Shown here: positions 43,654 to 51,751 of the stretch, piece by piece
Layout of the letters: each line of letters starts with the position of its first letter
How positions within the stretch are numbered: the first letter of the stretch is position 1
Assembly: GCA_017524385.1 (NCBI GenBank)
Contig: JAFWSS010000258.1
Span: 40,627-104,626, forward strand
Direction: 5' to 3'
Length of the DNA: 64,000 nucleotides
Source: Prevotella sp.
Lineage (GTDB): Bacteria > Bacteroidota > Bacteroidia > Bacteroidales > Bacteroidaceae
Position numbers and translations under genes: made by a program
Notes under the pieces: model-generated
Seen by the model: only the letters and a program-made list of their open reading frames with translations
What the model was told of the DNA's origin: nothing
Database searches by the model: none

Positions 43654-45999
43654 ATGAAAAAATTGTTTACCTTGATTGTCCTGTTTACCGTGGGGCAAAT
43701 GTGCAGTGCACAAGTTAATGGCAAACTACAGGCAAAGGCTCTGAAAAATGCAGAAGTTCATCAAACGATGAACATCCGCCATATGAATCAGGCGGAAGGA
43801 AGTGCACAGTATTGGGTGAAGGCGATGGCGCATTTCGACCAATATGGATGGTTTGACGCCGCCTCGCTAACCCCGACCAACAATATTGCGAATGTCACGT
43901 TCAATGGAGATGAGGTTACATTCGAGGGACTGGTCGATGTCGGGAATTTTGAACTGTTGCAGGCGAATCCCATCAAAGGCCATTATGACCAAGAGGCCAA
44001 GACCATCACCATTTCCACACCGGAATATAGTCCCGACAAAGGACAAAGCGACTATTGTGTCTTCGGCACGATAAACTATCTTGGTGAAGCAGTCTATTTG
44101 GCATTCCTGGCGGGACAGTTCTCCGAAACTCCCGATATCCAAGGACAGTATGGGTTGAATACTGTCGACAAACTCGTCTTCGATGTGAGCGACGACCTTG
44201 CGACACTCACCCCAAGAACAGGATATGGATGCTATGGCTTCTCTGTCAATGGCAATCAACAAAAAGGATTCCTTAATTTTTACAAGTCGGCAACGTTCAC
44301 GAAACGGCCTGACGAGGCAAGACTTCTTGTCGGCTCGGAGCAAGTCCATCTCAGTGGCTCGGGCGTGACCGTCGGGGCTACTTTGAAGACCACCGTCAAA
44401 CTCAGCAACATCGGACTGACGGAGACCAGGTTCAAATGCAGTTACGACAGCAAGGAGACAATGGTGCTTTATGGTTCTGAGTATCTGAAACCGGGAGAAA
44501 CGGCAGACATCCTCGTGGAAATGTATCCCACTGAGGCGGGACTATTCCAAAACCAACTTGTTTTCACTGCCGACAATGGCTCTACTGCGTTGGTGGACAT
44601 CACAGCCGAGGTGGGCGAAGCACCTCCCTTCTCGTCTATTGTGAAAGGCGGTGACATCACTTTCTCTTTCAACGACGACCTGCCTTTTGTGCTGACAAAC
44701 GACATCACGGGATTCCCTGTGGCTGTCTCCACCAACGAGATGGAGAGTTCGGGCAAATCATCCATCTTGGCAAACGTGCGTGTGCCGGAGGGCAAAATTG
44801 GCGTGCTCTCGTGGAGAGGAATGTCTGAGAGCCTGCATCCCAACGGGGGAAGTCAAATCAAATTGGACGGGGCGGTCTATTTCGATAATGTGTATGATTT
44901 TTATGGTGAAGGGTTTAAACAAGTTCCTATTGATGGGGTGATGGTATTGAATGCCGGCACACACGAGATTCAGTTCACAAACACTATCAATATGAATTCA
45001 TACCTCTACGGATGGTCGGAAAAGCCATTCAGGACTTATATCTACGACCTGGATTTTGAAATCACCGACATGGCAGAACATGGTGCGATTGCTCTCGACA
45101 AGTCTGTTGACTTCGGAAAGCATTATGTGGATAAACTATCTACAATTAACACTGCTACAGTCTCTTTGCTCAACGTGGGCAGCGAACCGCTTCGCGTTAC
45201 AGCCATTGGCACTGACGGGCCATTCTCTGGCATTATGACCGACATTGCTTCACCTCACGCTGAAAAATGCGACGTAGTACTCACTTTCGAGACCGACCAG
45301 CCAGGCAATTATACTGGTCAGGTGGTGATATCAACCACGGCAGGTGATTTCACGATTGACTGTGCGGCTAACACGGAGAAACTTCCGTATGACTATACTC
45401 CGATTGTCACAGGTGGAGAGTTCTCGTTCGACACAGACATCACTTATCCATTCATTATGGCAGACGGTTATGCCTATAACTCCACCTCGAAAATGCAGAT
45501 TACTGATGGGAAAATGGTGTCATGGCTACAGGCTGATTTCATCGTGCCGGAGGAAAAAGTCGGTGTGCTCTCTTGGACAGGTGTCAACAGTTCTGCCAAC
45601 TGGCTGAATTTCTTGGGCGACTTGACTTTCAACGATGGTACTCGTATTAAGATTGACGACTCAATCGTACGGGAGTTCTGTGGCGAAGACCCTGCCAGTT
45701 CCACTGCATTTGAAAGCCAGGAATTGGTGTTCACCCCAGGGCGCCATAAGATTCGTTTCGAGTACGAGAAGATTCTCACACCACCAGAGCGTGACGACAT
45801 GTTCCGACTCTCCAATCTGAAACTCATCCTTGACACCTCGAAGATAGATGCTGTCGGTGCCGACGACACTTCCGTGGTCGCCACCAGCATTTTCTCCACA
45901 TCAGGCGAGCAACTCGGTTCTTTGAGGAAGGGAGTCAACATCATCAAGAAGACATACCAAGACGGCCACGTCTCTGTGAGCAAGGTCATCGTCAAATAA
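43654..45999 (+). CDS. Secreted multi-domain beta-sandwich protein with C-terminal sorting-like tail
   Basis: 781 residues with a signal peptide (LFTLIVLFTVGQMCSAQ). Two stretches look like ASH/Hydin-type immunoglobulin-like domains: TLKTTVKLSNIGLTETRFKC...GETADILVEMYPTEAG, and TINTATVSLLNVGSEPLRV...GNYTGQVVISTTAG. Between and after them are two similar modules with VRVPEGKIGVLSWRG and FIVPEEKVGVLSWTG, pointing to internal duplication. The C-terminus (IFSTSGEQLGSLRKGVNII...VSKVIVK) resembles the type IX secretion sorting tails of Prevotella. No catalytic motif was recognised. It would be a cell-surface or released protein, perhaps binding. Confidence 0.68.
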   Translation: MKKLFTLIVLFTVGQMCSAQVNGKLQAKALKNAEVHQTMNIRHMNQAEGSAQYWVKAMAHFDQYGWFDAASLTPTNNIANVTFNGDEVTFEGLVDVGNFELLQANPIKGHYDQEAKTITISTPEYSPDKGQSDYCVFGTINYLGEAVYLAFLAGQFSETPDIQGQYGLNTVDKLVFDVSDDLATLTPRTGYGCYGFSVNGNQQKGFLNFYKSATFTKRPDEARLLVGSEQVHLSGSGVTVGATLKTTVKLSNIGLTETRFKCSYDSKETMVLYGSEYLKPGETADILVEMYPTEAGLFQNQLVFTADNGSTALVDITAEVGEAPPFSSIVKGGDITFSFNDDLPFVLTNDITGFPVAVSTNEMESSGKSSILANVRVPEGKIGVLSWRGMSESLHPNGGSQIKLDGAVYFDNVYDFYGEGFKQVPIDGVMVLNAGTHEIQFTNTINMNSYLYGWSEKPFRTYIYDLDFEITDMAEHGAIALDKSVDFGKHYVDKLSTINTATVSLLNVGSEPLRVTAIGTDGPFSGIMTDIASPHAEKCDVVLTFETDQPGNYTGQVVISTTAGDFTIDCAANTEKLPYDYTPIVTGGEFSFDTDITYPFIMADGYAYNSTSKMQITDGKMVSWLQADFIVPEEKVGVLSWTGVNSSANWLNFLGDLTFNDGTRIKIDDSIVREFCGEDPASSTAFESQELVFTPGRHKIRFEYEKILTPPERDDMFRLSNLKLILDTSKIDAVGADDTSVVATSIFSTSGEQLGSLRKGVNIIKKTYQDGHVSVSKVIVK

Positions 46000-46206
46000 A
46001 GCCCACACGCATCCCAGCCCCTCATGAGGCCTGTCTTCATACATCTCTCTCAACACTTGGTTCACACGGAGTTATTGATTGCAGAAATGTAAAGAGTAGG
46101 AATCTTCTGTATGTCTTTCTGGAATGCCACCATCGATGCATACGAGCGTGGAAACAATACAATTTACAAAACTAATCAATGGCAAGGACACAGGTATTTG
46201 GAATAA

Positions 46207-47100
46207 ATGAAAGACGTATCCATTATAATAGTCAACTACAACACTCTGCATGTCTTGAAACCTTGCATAGACAGCATCGTCGCCCACACAACTGGCGTGG
46301 ACTACGAAATAATTGTCGTTGACAACGGATCAACCGACGGTTCAGCGGATGCCATGTCTTCCGACTCGCGCATCATCTGGGTTCCTACTGGTGAAAATTT
46401 GGGATTCGGCAAGGCCAACAACGTGGGGTTGGAGCATGCACGTGGGGAATATGTGTTCTTTCTCAATTCAGACACACTATTGCGAAACAACGCAATCTCG
46501 ATGATGCTCGATTTCTCGCGGAATTACAAAGGCAAGCTGGGTGCTCTTGGCTGCATATTGGAAAACAAACAGGGCCAAACCATCCATTCCTATGGCAACT
46601 TTCCAAGAATGCGTGACGATTTCCAAAAACTTGTTTGGATTCCTGTGAAGAAAGCTCTGCATCTATACAGTGAGATACTTCCGGCATTGCCTGAGGAATA
46701 TATGGCTGTTGACTATGTGACAGGGGCGGATTTGATGGTGAAACGTGAGGTGCTAAACATCTGTGGGGCTTTCCATCCGGCTTTCTTCATGTACTGCGAG
46801 GAGACGGAGATGGAATACCGTTTCAAAAAGAAAGGATATGAGAACATCCTCCTGCGCGGACCAAGAATAGTGCATCTTGAGGGGGAGGGTGGGAAAGATG
46901 GCAAATCGTCAAAATTCTTGCGTGACTGCCTCCGACAGCAAAAAAGTGAATATATTTACTTCAAACTGACACGCTCCAGATGGAAGTATTTCCTTTACCG
47001 CTTGGTGCATCCGGTGCTGAGACTAACATTGTGGCTCAACCCAAATGTCACCGCTGCAGACAAGTGGAAAGTGTGCAAACAACTGTTTGTGAAAGTATGA
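46207..47100 (+). CDS. Family 2 glycosyltransferase, rhamnosyltransferase-like
   Basis: 297 residues. VSIIIVNYNTLHVLKPCIDS and IIVVDNGSTDGSADAM open the GT-A domain; EYVFFLNSDTLLRNNAISMM has the DxD-equivalent, and FFMYCEETEMEYRFKKKGYE the ED base. This arrangement is that of WbbL-like rhamnosyltransferases. A C-terminal tail of about 70 residues is amphipathic and may touch the membrane. It starts a plus-strand cluster with a GT4 24 bp downstream and the GDP-heptose genes. No dTDP-rhamnose genes are present, so the donor may be another sugar such as GDP-heptose. Confidence 0.85.
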   Translation: MKDVSIIIVNYNTLHVLKPCIDSIVAHTTGVDYEIIVVDNGSTDGSADAMSSDSRIIWVPTGENLGFGKANNVGLEHARGEYVFFLNSDTLLRNNAISMMLDFSRNYKGKLGALGCILENKQGQTIHSYGNFPRMRDDFQKLVWIPVKKALHLYSEILPALPEEYMAVDYVTGADLMVKREVLNICGAFHPAFFMYCEETEMEYRFKKKGYENILLRGPRIVHLEGEGGKDGKSSKFLRDCLRQQKSEYIYFKLTRSRWKYFLYRLVHPVLRLTLWLNPNVTAADKWKVCKQLFVKV

Positions 47101-47124
47101 TGATGCAAAAAAGATAGTGCAACT

Positions 47125-48255
47125 ATGAATATACTAATAGACGGAAGGGGTTTCTCAAGAAATGCATCAGGGGTGACAAATTACTTGGTGTGTGCACTAC
47201 GTGAGTGGGCTAAAAACAAGAGTGACTACAGTTTTTACGTCATACTGCCGAAAGGGCTTGACAAGAATGTGGAGTTGAAAGATTTTCCCTCAAACATACA
47301 AATGTTGGACTACAAGGGTCGTTTCCCACAGTCCCTTCCAAATATTGTCATATTGCAACTGCTTGTGCCGAAACTTTGCCGGAAACTTGGGATAGACATC
47401 TATTTCTCTCCTGTGCCACATTTGCCTTTCTTTATCCCTGAAAGGACAAAAAAAATGGTTACGGTACACGATGTGGTGAATATTGAAATGAAGGAGACAA
47501 GGGCTTGGACCAACCGCTTGGCAACCAGTGTGTTCTTTGGAAGTGCTTTGAAAAAGGCTGACTGTATATGGGCAAACTCATATTACACCAGAGACAAGGT
47601 GGACCACTATTTCCCTAAACGCAAGTGTAAAGAGATCTTTGTTGGAGATTCTGCAGATCACACTTTGTTCTGTACTATGAATCTGAATGACGAACAAAAG
47701 AAGGAGGTGAAGGAAAAATATGGAGTGAAAGGGGATATGCTGCTTTTTGTGGGGACGCTGGAGCCACGGAAAAACCTTTCTTTCTTGTTGCGTATGATGC
47801 CCGATCTGTATCGTGAATATGGCATACAACTGGTGGTGGTCGGAGGAAAAGGATGGAAAAATTCTGACTTGCGAACCATTGTTAAGGCTCCAGAATATCC
47901 GCAAGAGGCGGTGGTTTTCTGCGGATATGTCACCAACGGCGATTTGGTCACTCTATACAATACCGCCGACTGTTTTGTGTCGGCTGCCCTGATGGAAGGT
48001 TTTGGGATGCCGCAACTGGAGGCGATGCTTTGTGGATGTCCCATTGTTACTGCCCACAACACTGCGATGATAGAGGTGGCCAAGGGCAAGGACGGTGCTA
48101 CAACAGTGGAGGGCTATGACCCTGAAGAGTGGAAAAGAGTGATTTTGCATACTCTGAAAACACGTCCCAAAATAAATCAAGACCAGTTGTCGGAATATGA
48201 CTGGGCTTATATCATCAGACGTTTTGAAAACTACCTTTCTGCACACTTGAAATAA
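47125..48255 (+). CDS. Family 4 glycosyltransferase
   Basis: 376 residues. ILIDGRGFSRNASGVTNYLV is a typical GT4 N-terminus with a G-x-x-N/Y loop. KKADCIWANSYYTRDKVDHY precedes the donor domain, LLFVGTLEPRKNLSFLL starts it, and ALMEGFGMPQLEAMLCGCPI is the EGFGxxxxEA site. By eye its base composition is more AT-rich than PutA or ArgS. The stop is in a TAATG overlap with the start of a decayed GT4 gene, indicating that a second GT4 once followed directly. It may transfer heptose or mannose; the donor is not readable. Confidence 0.85.
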   Translation: MNILIDGRGFSRNASGVTNYLVCALREWAKNKSDYSFYVILPKGLDKNVELKDFPSNIQMLDYKGRFPQSLPNIVILQLLVPKLCRKLGIDIYFSPVPHLPFFIPERTKKMVTVHDVVNIEMKETRAWTNRLATSVFFGSALKKADCIWANSYYTRDKVDHYFPKRKCKEIFVGDSADHTLFCTMNLNDEQKKEVKEKYGVKGDMLLFVGTLEPRKNLSFLLRMMPDLYREYGIQLVVVGGKGWKNSDLRTIVKAPEYPQEAVVFCGYVTNGDLVTLYNTADCFVSAALMEGFGMPQLEAMLCGCPIVTAHNTAMIEVAKGKDGATTVEGYDPEEWKRVILHTLKTRPKINQDQLSEYDWAYIIRRFENYLSAHLK

Positions 48256-48560
48256 TGCATACGGAACAAAGATTATACCTAAATGGGCGATTTCTGACAA
48301 GATGGACGGTAGGTGTGGAGCGTATTGCACCTCACGCCATTTACTTACTGTTAGCCAATTCTCCAAGATTGAGACACTCCGCTTCTACCCGTATCTTGAT
48401 GAAGACAGGGTATGTGTGGTTTATCCCTCTGTAGATAAAGGAATGTTTTATGTGGATTCCAGTTGTGAAAAGGAAGAGGAACCTTTTGTTCTGACGGTAT
48501 CTTCGTTCGACCCGCGTAAAAACTTCGTCAAGTGTGGATTGAAGATGAAGACAGAAACCA
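48255..48560 (+). pseudogene. Remnant of a GT4 glycosyltransferase gene
   Basis: The ATG at 48255 overlaps the previous stop and begins a GT4-like N-terminus (RLYLNGRFLTRWTVGVERI), which then loses similarity and stops at about 48432. In another frame, from near 48340, comes a piece normally found about 150 residues further into such enzymes: LLTVSQFSKIETLRFYPYL, VVYPSVDKGMF and FVLTVSSFDPRKNF. After this the similarity ends. So an internal deletion with frameshift and a 3' truncation have removed most of the gene. The remnant sits between a live GT4 and the heptose kinase gene. Confidence 0.72.
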
Positions 48561-48593
48561 ACCAAAAACATGTTAACAATAACCTTTTTTTTA

Positions 48594-49643
48594 ATGATAA
48601 TAAGAAGCAAAGCCCCCCTTCGTCTTGGCCTGGCTGGTGGGGGTACCGATGTGTCACCTTATAGTGACATGTATGGCGGACTGGTGCTTAATGCCACCAT
48701 CAACCTTTATGCATACTGCACGATAGAGGAGAAGGATGATGGATATATAACCATTCATTCGTATGACAACGGCACAGTGGAACGTCATCCGTCTTCCAAA
48801 CAGCTGGAGATTGATGGCAAGGCCGATTTGATAAAAGGTGTGTACAACCGCATGGTGAAAGATTTTGGGTTGCCGGCGTTGTCGTTTAAAATCACCACGT
48901 ACAATGATGCCCCTGTGGGCTCTGGGTTAGGCACGTCTTCTACCATGGTGGTGTGCATCCTGAAGGCTTTTATAGAATGGCAAGGGCTGCCGCTGGGGGA
49001 CTATGAGGTGGCCAAACTGGCTTATGAGATTGAACGAAAGGATTTGGGGCTTAGTGGTGGTAAGCAGGACCAGTTTGCTGCTTCTTTTGGTGGGTTCAAC
49101 TATATGGAGTTCCTGCCTGACGGTGTGACTATCGTGAACCCCTTGAAGATAAAACGATGGATTATCGATGAACTGGAAGCCTCCATGCTGCTTTTCTTTA
49201 CAGGGCGTTCACGCGCTTCTGCTGCCATAATAGATGAGCAGAAAAAGAATGCCAAACAAGGCAACAGCCAGGCCATAGAGGCCATGCACCGCATAAAACA
49301 GAGTGCCATAGATACCAAAATGGCTCTGCTGAAAGGTGATATCGGACGGTTCGCAGAAATTCTGAAGGCCTCGTGGGAGGACAAGCGGAAAATGGCCAAA
49401 CAAATCTCCAACCCAATGATTCAGCAGGCAATGGATGTCGCCATGCGTTCGGGTGCATTGGCTGGCAAGGTGTCGGGCGCTGGTGGCGGCGGGTTTATCA
49501 TGTTTATCGTTGACCCTATACGTAAAAAGAATGTTGAGGCTGCATTAAGTAAGACTGATGGATTTGTCATGCCTTTCTGTTTCAGCGACGGTGGGGCTCA
49601 CGGATGGAAGATATACCCAACTGACAAGGTGACACGCATGTAA
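48594..49643 (+). CDS. hddA: D-glycero-D-manno-heptose 7-phosphate kinase
   Basis: About 349 residues from the ATG at 48594. [20 protein letters not shown] is the HddA-type start of GHMP kinases, [20 protein letters not shown] the ATP-binding glycine-rich loop, [17 protein letters not shown] the substrate region, and [16 protein letters not shown] the third GHMP motif. It phosphorylates D-glycero-D-manno-heptose 7-phosphate at C1. The next two genes give the isomerase, and the phosphatase and guanylyltransferase, so this is the GDP-D,D-heptose path rather than the ADP-heptose one. An 8-codon longer start (48570) is less like the family. Confidence 0.93.
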   Translation: MIIRSKAPLRLGLAGGGTDVSPYSDMYGGLVLNATINLYAYCTIEEKDDGYITIHSYDNGTVERHPSSKQLEIDGKADLIKGVYNRMVKDFGLPALSFKITTYNDAPVGSGLGTSSTMVVCILKAFIEWQGLPLGDYEVAKLAYEIERKDLGLSGGKQDQFAASFGGFNYMEFLPDGVTIVNPLKIKRWIIDELEASMLLFFTGRSRASAAIIDEQKKNAKQGNSQAIEAMHRIKQSAIDTKMALLKGDIGRFAEILKASWEDKRKMAKQISNPMIQQAMDVAMRSGALAGKVSGAGGGGFIMFIVDPIRKKNVEAALSKTDGFVMPFCFSDGGAHGWKIYPTDKVTRM

Positions 49644-49659
49644 TCATTTGAGACAAGCT

Positions 49660-50265
49660 ATGATGACAACAAAAGAGATAACACAAAAACATATACAACA
49701 GTCGCTTAAGGTGAAGAGCGACTTGCTTCATGACCAGAAGACTGTTGATACAATAGCGAAAATAGCTGAGATTTGTACCGAGGCTTACCGCCGTGGCAAC
49801 AAGGTGATATGGGCAGGAAATGGCGGCAGCGCCGCAGATGCCCAGCATATGGCGGGCGAGATGGTCAGTAAATTCTATTTCGACCGGCCGGCAATACCGT
49901 CGATAGCGCTTACCACCGACACGTCGATAATAACTGCCATAGGTAATGATTATGGCTACCACATGGTATTCTCAAGGCAGTTGCAGGCCAACGCTGTAAA
50001 AGGTGATGTGTTTATAGGAATATCCACATCAGGAAATTCACAAAACCTTGTGGAGTCATTGCCCATGTGTCGTGAGATTGGTGTCACTGCTGTGGCTTTG
50101 GTGGGAAGTGCTCCATGTGCCATGGATGATTGGGACATCGTGGTGAAAATTCCAAGTAACGTAACTCCGCGTATTCAGGAATGCCAGACGCTAATCGGAC
50201 ATATCGTCTGCTGCATTGTGGAGGAAAACCTCTTCGCATGTGAGTATAAAAAGGATGAACAATGA
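49660..50265 (+). CDS. gmhA: Sedoheptulose 7-phosphate isomerase
   Basis: 201 residues from the ATG at 49660. The SIS domain shows VIWAGNGGSAADAQHMAGEM, the GmhA substrate/metal loop, SIALTTDTSIITAIGNDYGY, and VFIGISTSGNSQNLVESLPM, the phosphosugar-binding Ser/Thr loop. QECQTLIGHIVCCIVEENLF supplies the C-terminal metal-binding His and Glu. It converts sedoheptulose 7-phosphate to D-glycero-D-manno-heptose 7-phosphate, the first step of heptose nucleotide synthesis. It starts 16 bp after hddA and ends in a 4-bp overlap with the guanylyltransferase/phosphatase fusion. Confidence 0.95.
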   Translation: MMTTKEITQKHIQQSLKVKSDLLHDQKTVDTIAKIAEICTEAYRRGNKVIWAGNGGSAADAQHMAGEMVSKFYFDRPAIPSIALTTDTSIITAIGNDYGYHMVFSRQLQANAVKGDVFIGISTSGNSQNLVESLPMCREIGVTAVALVGSAPCAMDDWDIVVKIPSNVTPRIQECQTLIGHIVCCIVEENLFACEYKKDEQ

Positions 50266-51518
50266 AAGTAGTCATCATTGCAGGAGGGCAAGGCACACGT
50301 ATCGCTTCTGTCAACAGTGAGATACCCAAGGCCATGATACCTGTCTGTGGCAAGCCTATACTTGAGTATGAGGTGGAGTTGGCCAAACGCTACGGACACA
50401 CGAGTTTCATCTTTATCATAGGACATTTGGGACAAGTCATCAAGGACTATTTTGGTGATGGGACAAAATGGGGTGTTGATATCGAATATTACCATGAACA
50501 ACAGCCGCTGGGAACTGCCGGGGCATTAGGCTATCTGCGAGACAAACTGGCTGACGACTTCTTTGTGATGTATGGTGATACGATTGTAGATATCGACATG
50601 GATGCCATGCTGCAGTTCCACCGTGAGAGAAAAGCGGACGCCACGCTCTTTGTCCACCCCAATGACCATCCGCACGACTCTGATGTGGTGGATATTGCAC
50701 ATGACGGTCGGGTGAGGAATTTCTACATCAAACCGCACCCTGAGGGGCTGGTGTGCCGCAATATGGTCAACGCCTCCTTGTTCATCTTCACACCGAAAGT
50801 GCTCGAGATGATAGAGATAGGGATAAAAAGCCATATAGAGAAGGATGTGTTGCCACGGTGCCTTGAAAATGGCATGAGGCTGTATGGATATGTGTCGTTT
50901 GAATACATAAAGGATATGGGCACGCCGGAGCGTTACAATACAGTGTGTGATGATGTGGCGCGAGGCACAGTGGCACGCCGCAACCGCCGTAACCCACGTC
51001 CGGCTATTTTCCTCGACCGCGATGGCACTATCACACGGGAGGTGAACTTGCTGCATGATGCGGGGCAGCTGCAACTGATAGAGGGTGCGGCAGATGCCAT
51101 ACGTAAAATCAATGCCAGTGACTATCTTGCAGTGGTGGTGACCAACCAACCGGTAATAGCCCGCAACCTGTGTTCCATAGAGGATTTGGAGTTTATTCAT
51201 GCCACTATGGAGACAATGCTGGGACGTGAACACGCTTATCTCAATGCCATATACTATTGTCCGCATCATCCTGACAGCGGATACCCTGAGGAGCGACGTG
51301 AATACAAGATAAGATGCAACTGCCGCAAACCCGAGCCGGGAATGCTGCTCAAGGCTGCCAAAGACTGGAATATCGACCTGGCACGTTCTTATATGATTGG
51401 TGACAGCACATGGGATGAGGAGGCTGGACGACGTGCAGGGTGCAAGGCTTCCATACGCATTGCAACGAATGAGCCTGATGCATTGCTGAAAGCCGTGGAA
51501 AAATTGCTACATCAGTAA
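50262..51518 (+). CDS. Fusion: heptose 1-phosphate guanylyltransferase (HddC) and heptose bisphosphate phosphatase (GmhB)
   Basis: 418 residues with two domains. Residues 1-235 are a nucleotidyltransferase: VVIIAGGQGTRIASVNSEIP and PKAMIPVCGKPILEY are the signature, and VMYGDTIVDIDM the metal site, as in HddC. Residues about 245-418 are a GmhB-type HAD phosphatase: AIFLDRDGTITREVNLL (motif I, DxDGT), VVVTNQPVIAR (motif II), the zinc-binding CPHHP...CNCRKPEPGML, and YMIGDSTWDEEAGRRAGC (motif III/IV). One protein would thus do steps 3 and 4 of GDP-D-glycero-D-manno-heptose synthesis. The separate genes are usual elsewhere, so the fusion is worth noting. The stop is followed by a repeat-like AT-rich spacer. 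Confidence 0.93.
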   Translation: MKVVIIAGGQGTRIASVNSEIPKAMIPVCGKPILEYEVELAKRYGHTSFIFIIGHLGQVIKDYFGDGTKWGVDIEYYHEQQPLGTAGALGYLRDKLADDFFVMYGDTIVDIDMDAMLQFHRERKADATLFVHPNDHPHDSDVVDIAHDGRVRNFYIKPHPEGLVCRNMVNASLFIFTPKVLEMIEIGIKSHIEKDVLPRCLENGMRLYGYVSFEYIKDMGTPERYNTVCDDVARGTVARRNRRNPRPAIFLDRDGTITREVNLLHDAGQLQLIEGAADAIRKINASDYLAVVVTNQPVIARNLCSIEDLEFIHATMETMLGREHAYLNAIYYCPHHPDSGYPEERREYKIRCNCRKPEPGMLLKAAKDWNIDLARSYMIGDSTWDEEAGRRAGCKASIRIATNEPDALLKAVEKLLHQ

Positions 51519-51522
51519 TTAG

Positions 51523-51563
51523 TCGAAGTACTCTGATTACTCCGATTACTCCAATTATTCCGA
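51523..51563. repeat. GATTACTCC-type short tandem repeat
   Basis: Just after the heptose fusion gene there are three to four degenerate units of CTGATTACTC, imperfect in the last (AATTATTCCG). It resembles the CTTTAACTCC spacer repeat in style. No coding capacity is seen. Confidence 0.6.
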
Positions 51564-51689
51564 CGTCACAATTTTTCATAGCTTGTCCAATTTTGTGTTC
51601 GTTTTCAAATGGCTTGCTGCAGGAATAGGCTTTCATCAACAATTTTTCAATTTTTATTCAAAAAATATACAGCCTATTGATTTTTTTAC

Positions 51690-51697
51690 TAACTTTG
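51690..51697 (+). promoter_or_regulatory. Promoter -7 box of the putA gene
   Basis: TAACTTTG at 51690-51697 matches TAnnTTTG, 54 bp ahead of the ATG at 51752. No clear -33 TTTG is seen in the AT-rich upstream stretch. Confidence 0.55.
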
Positions 51698-51751
51698 CGA
51701 AGCAAACCCACTTTGAAGACACATCATTCATATTGTTAATCGGATTTAATC

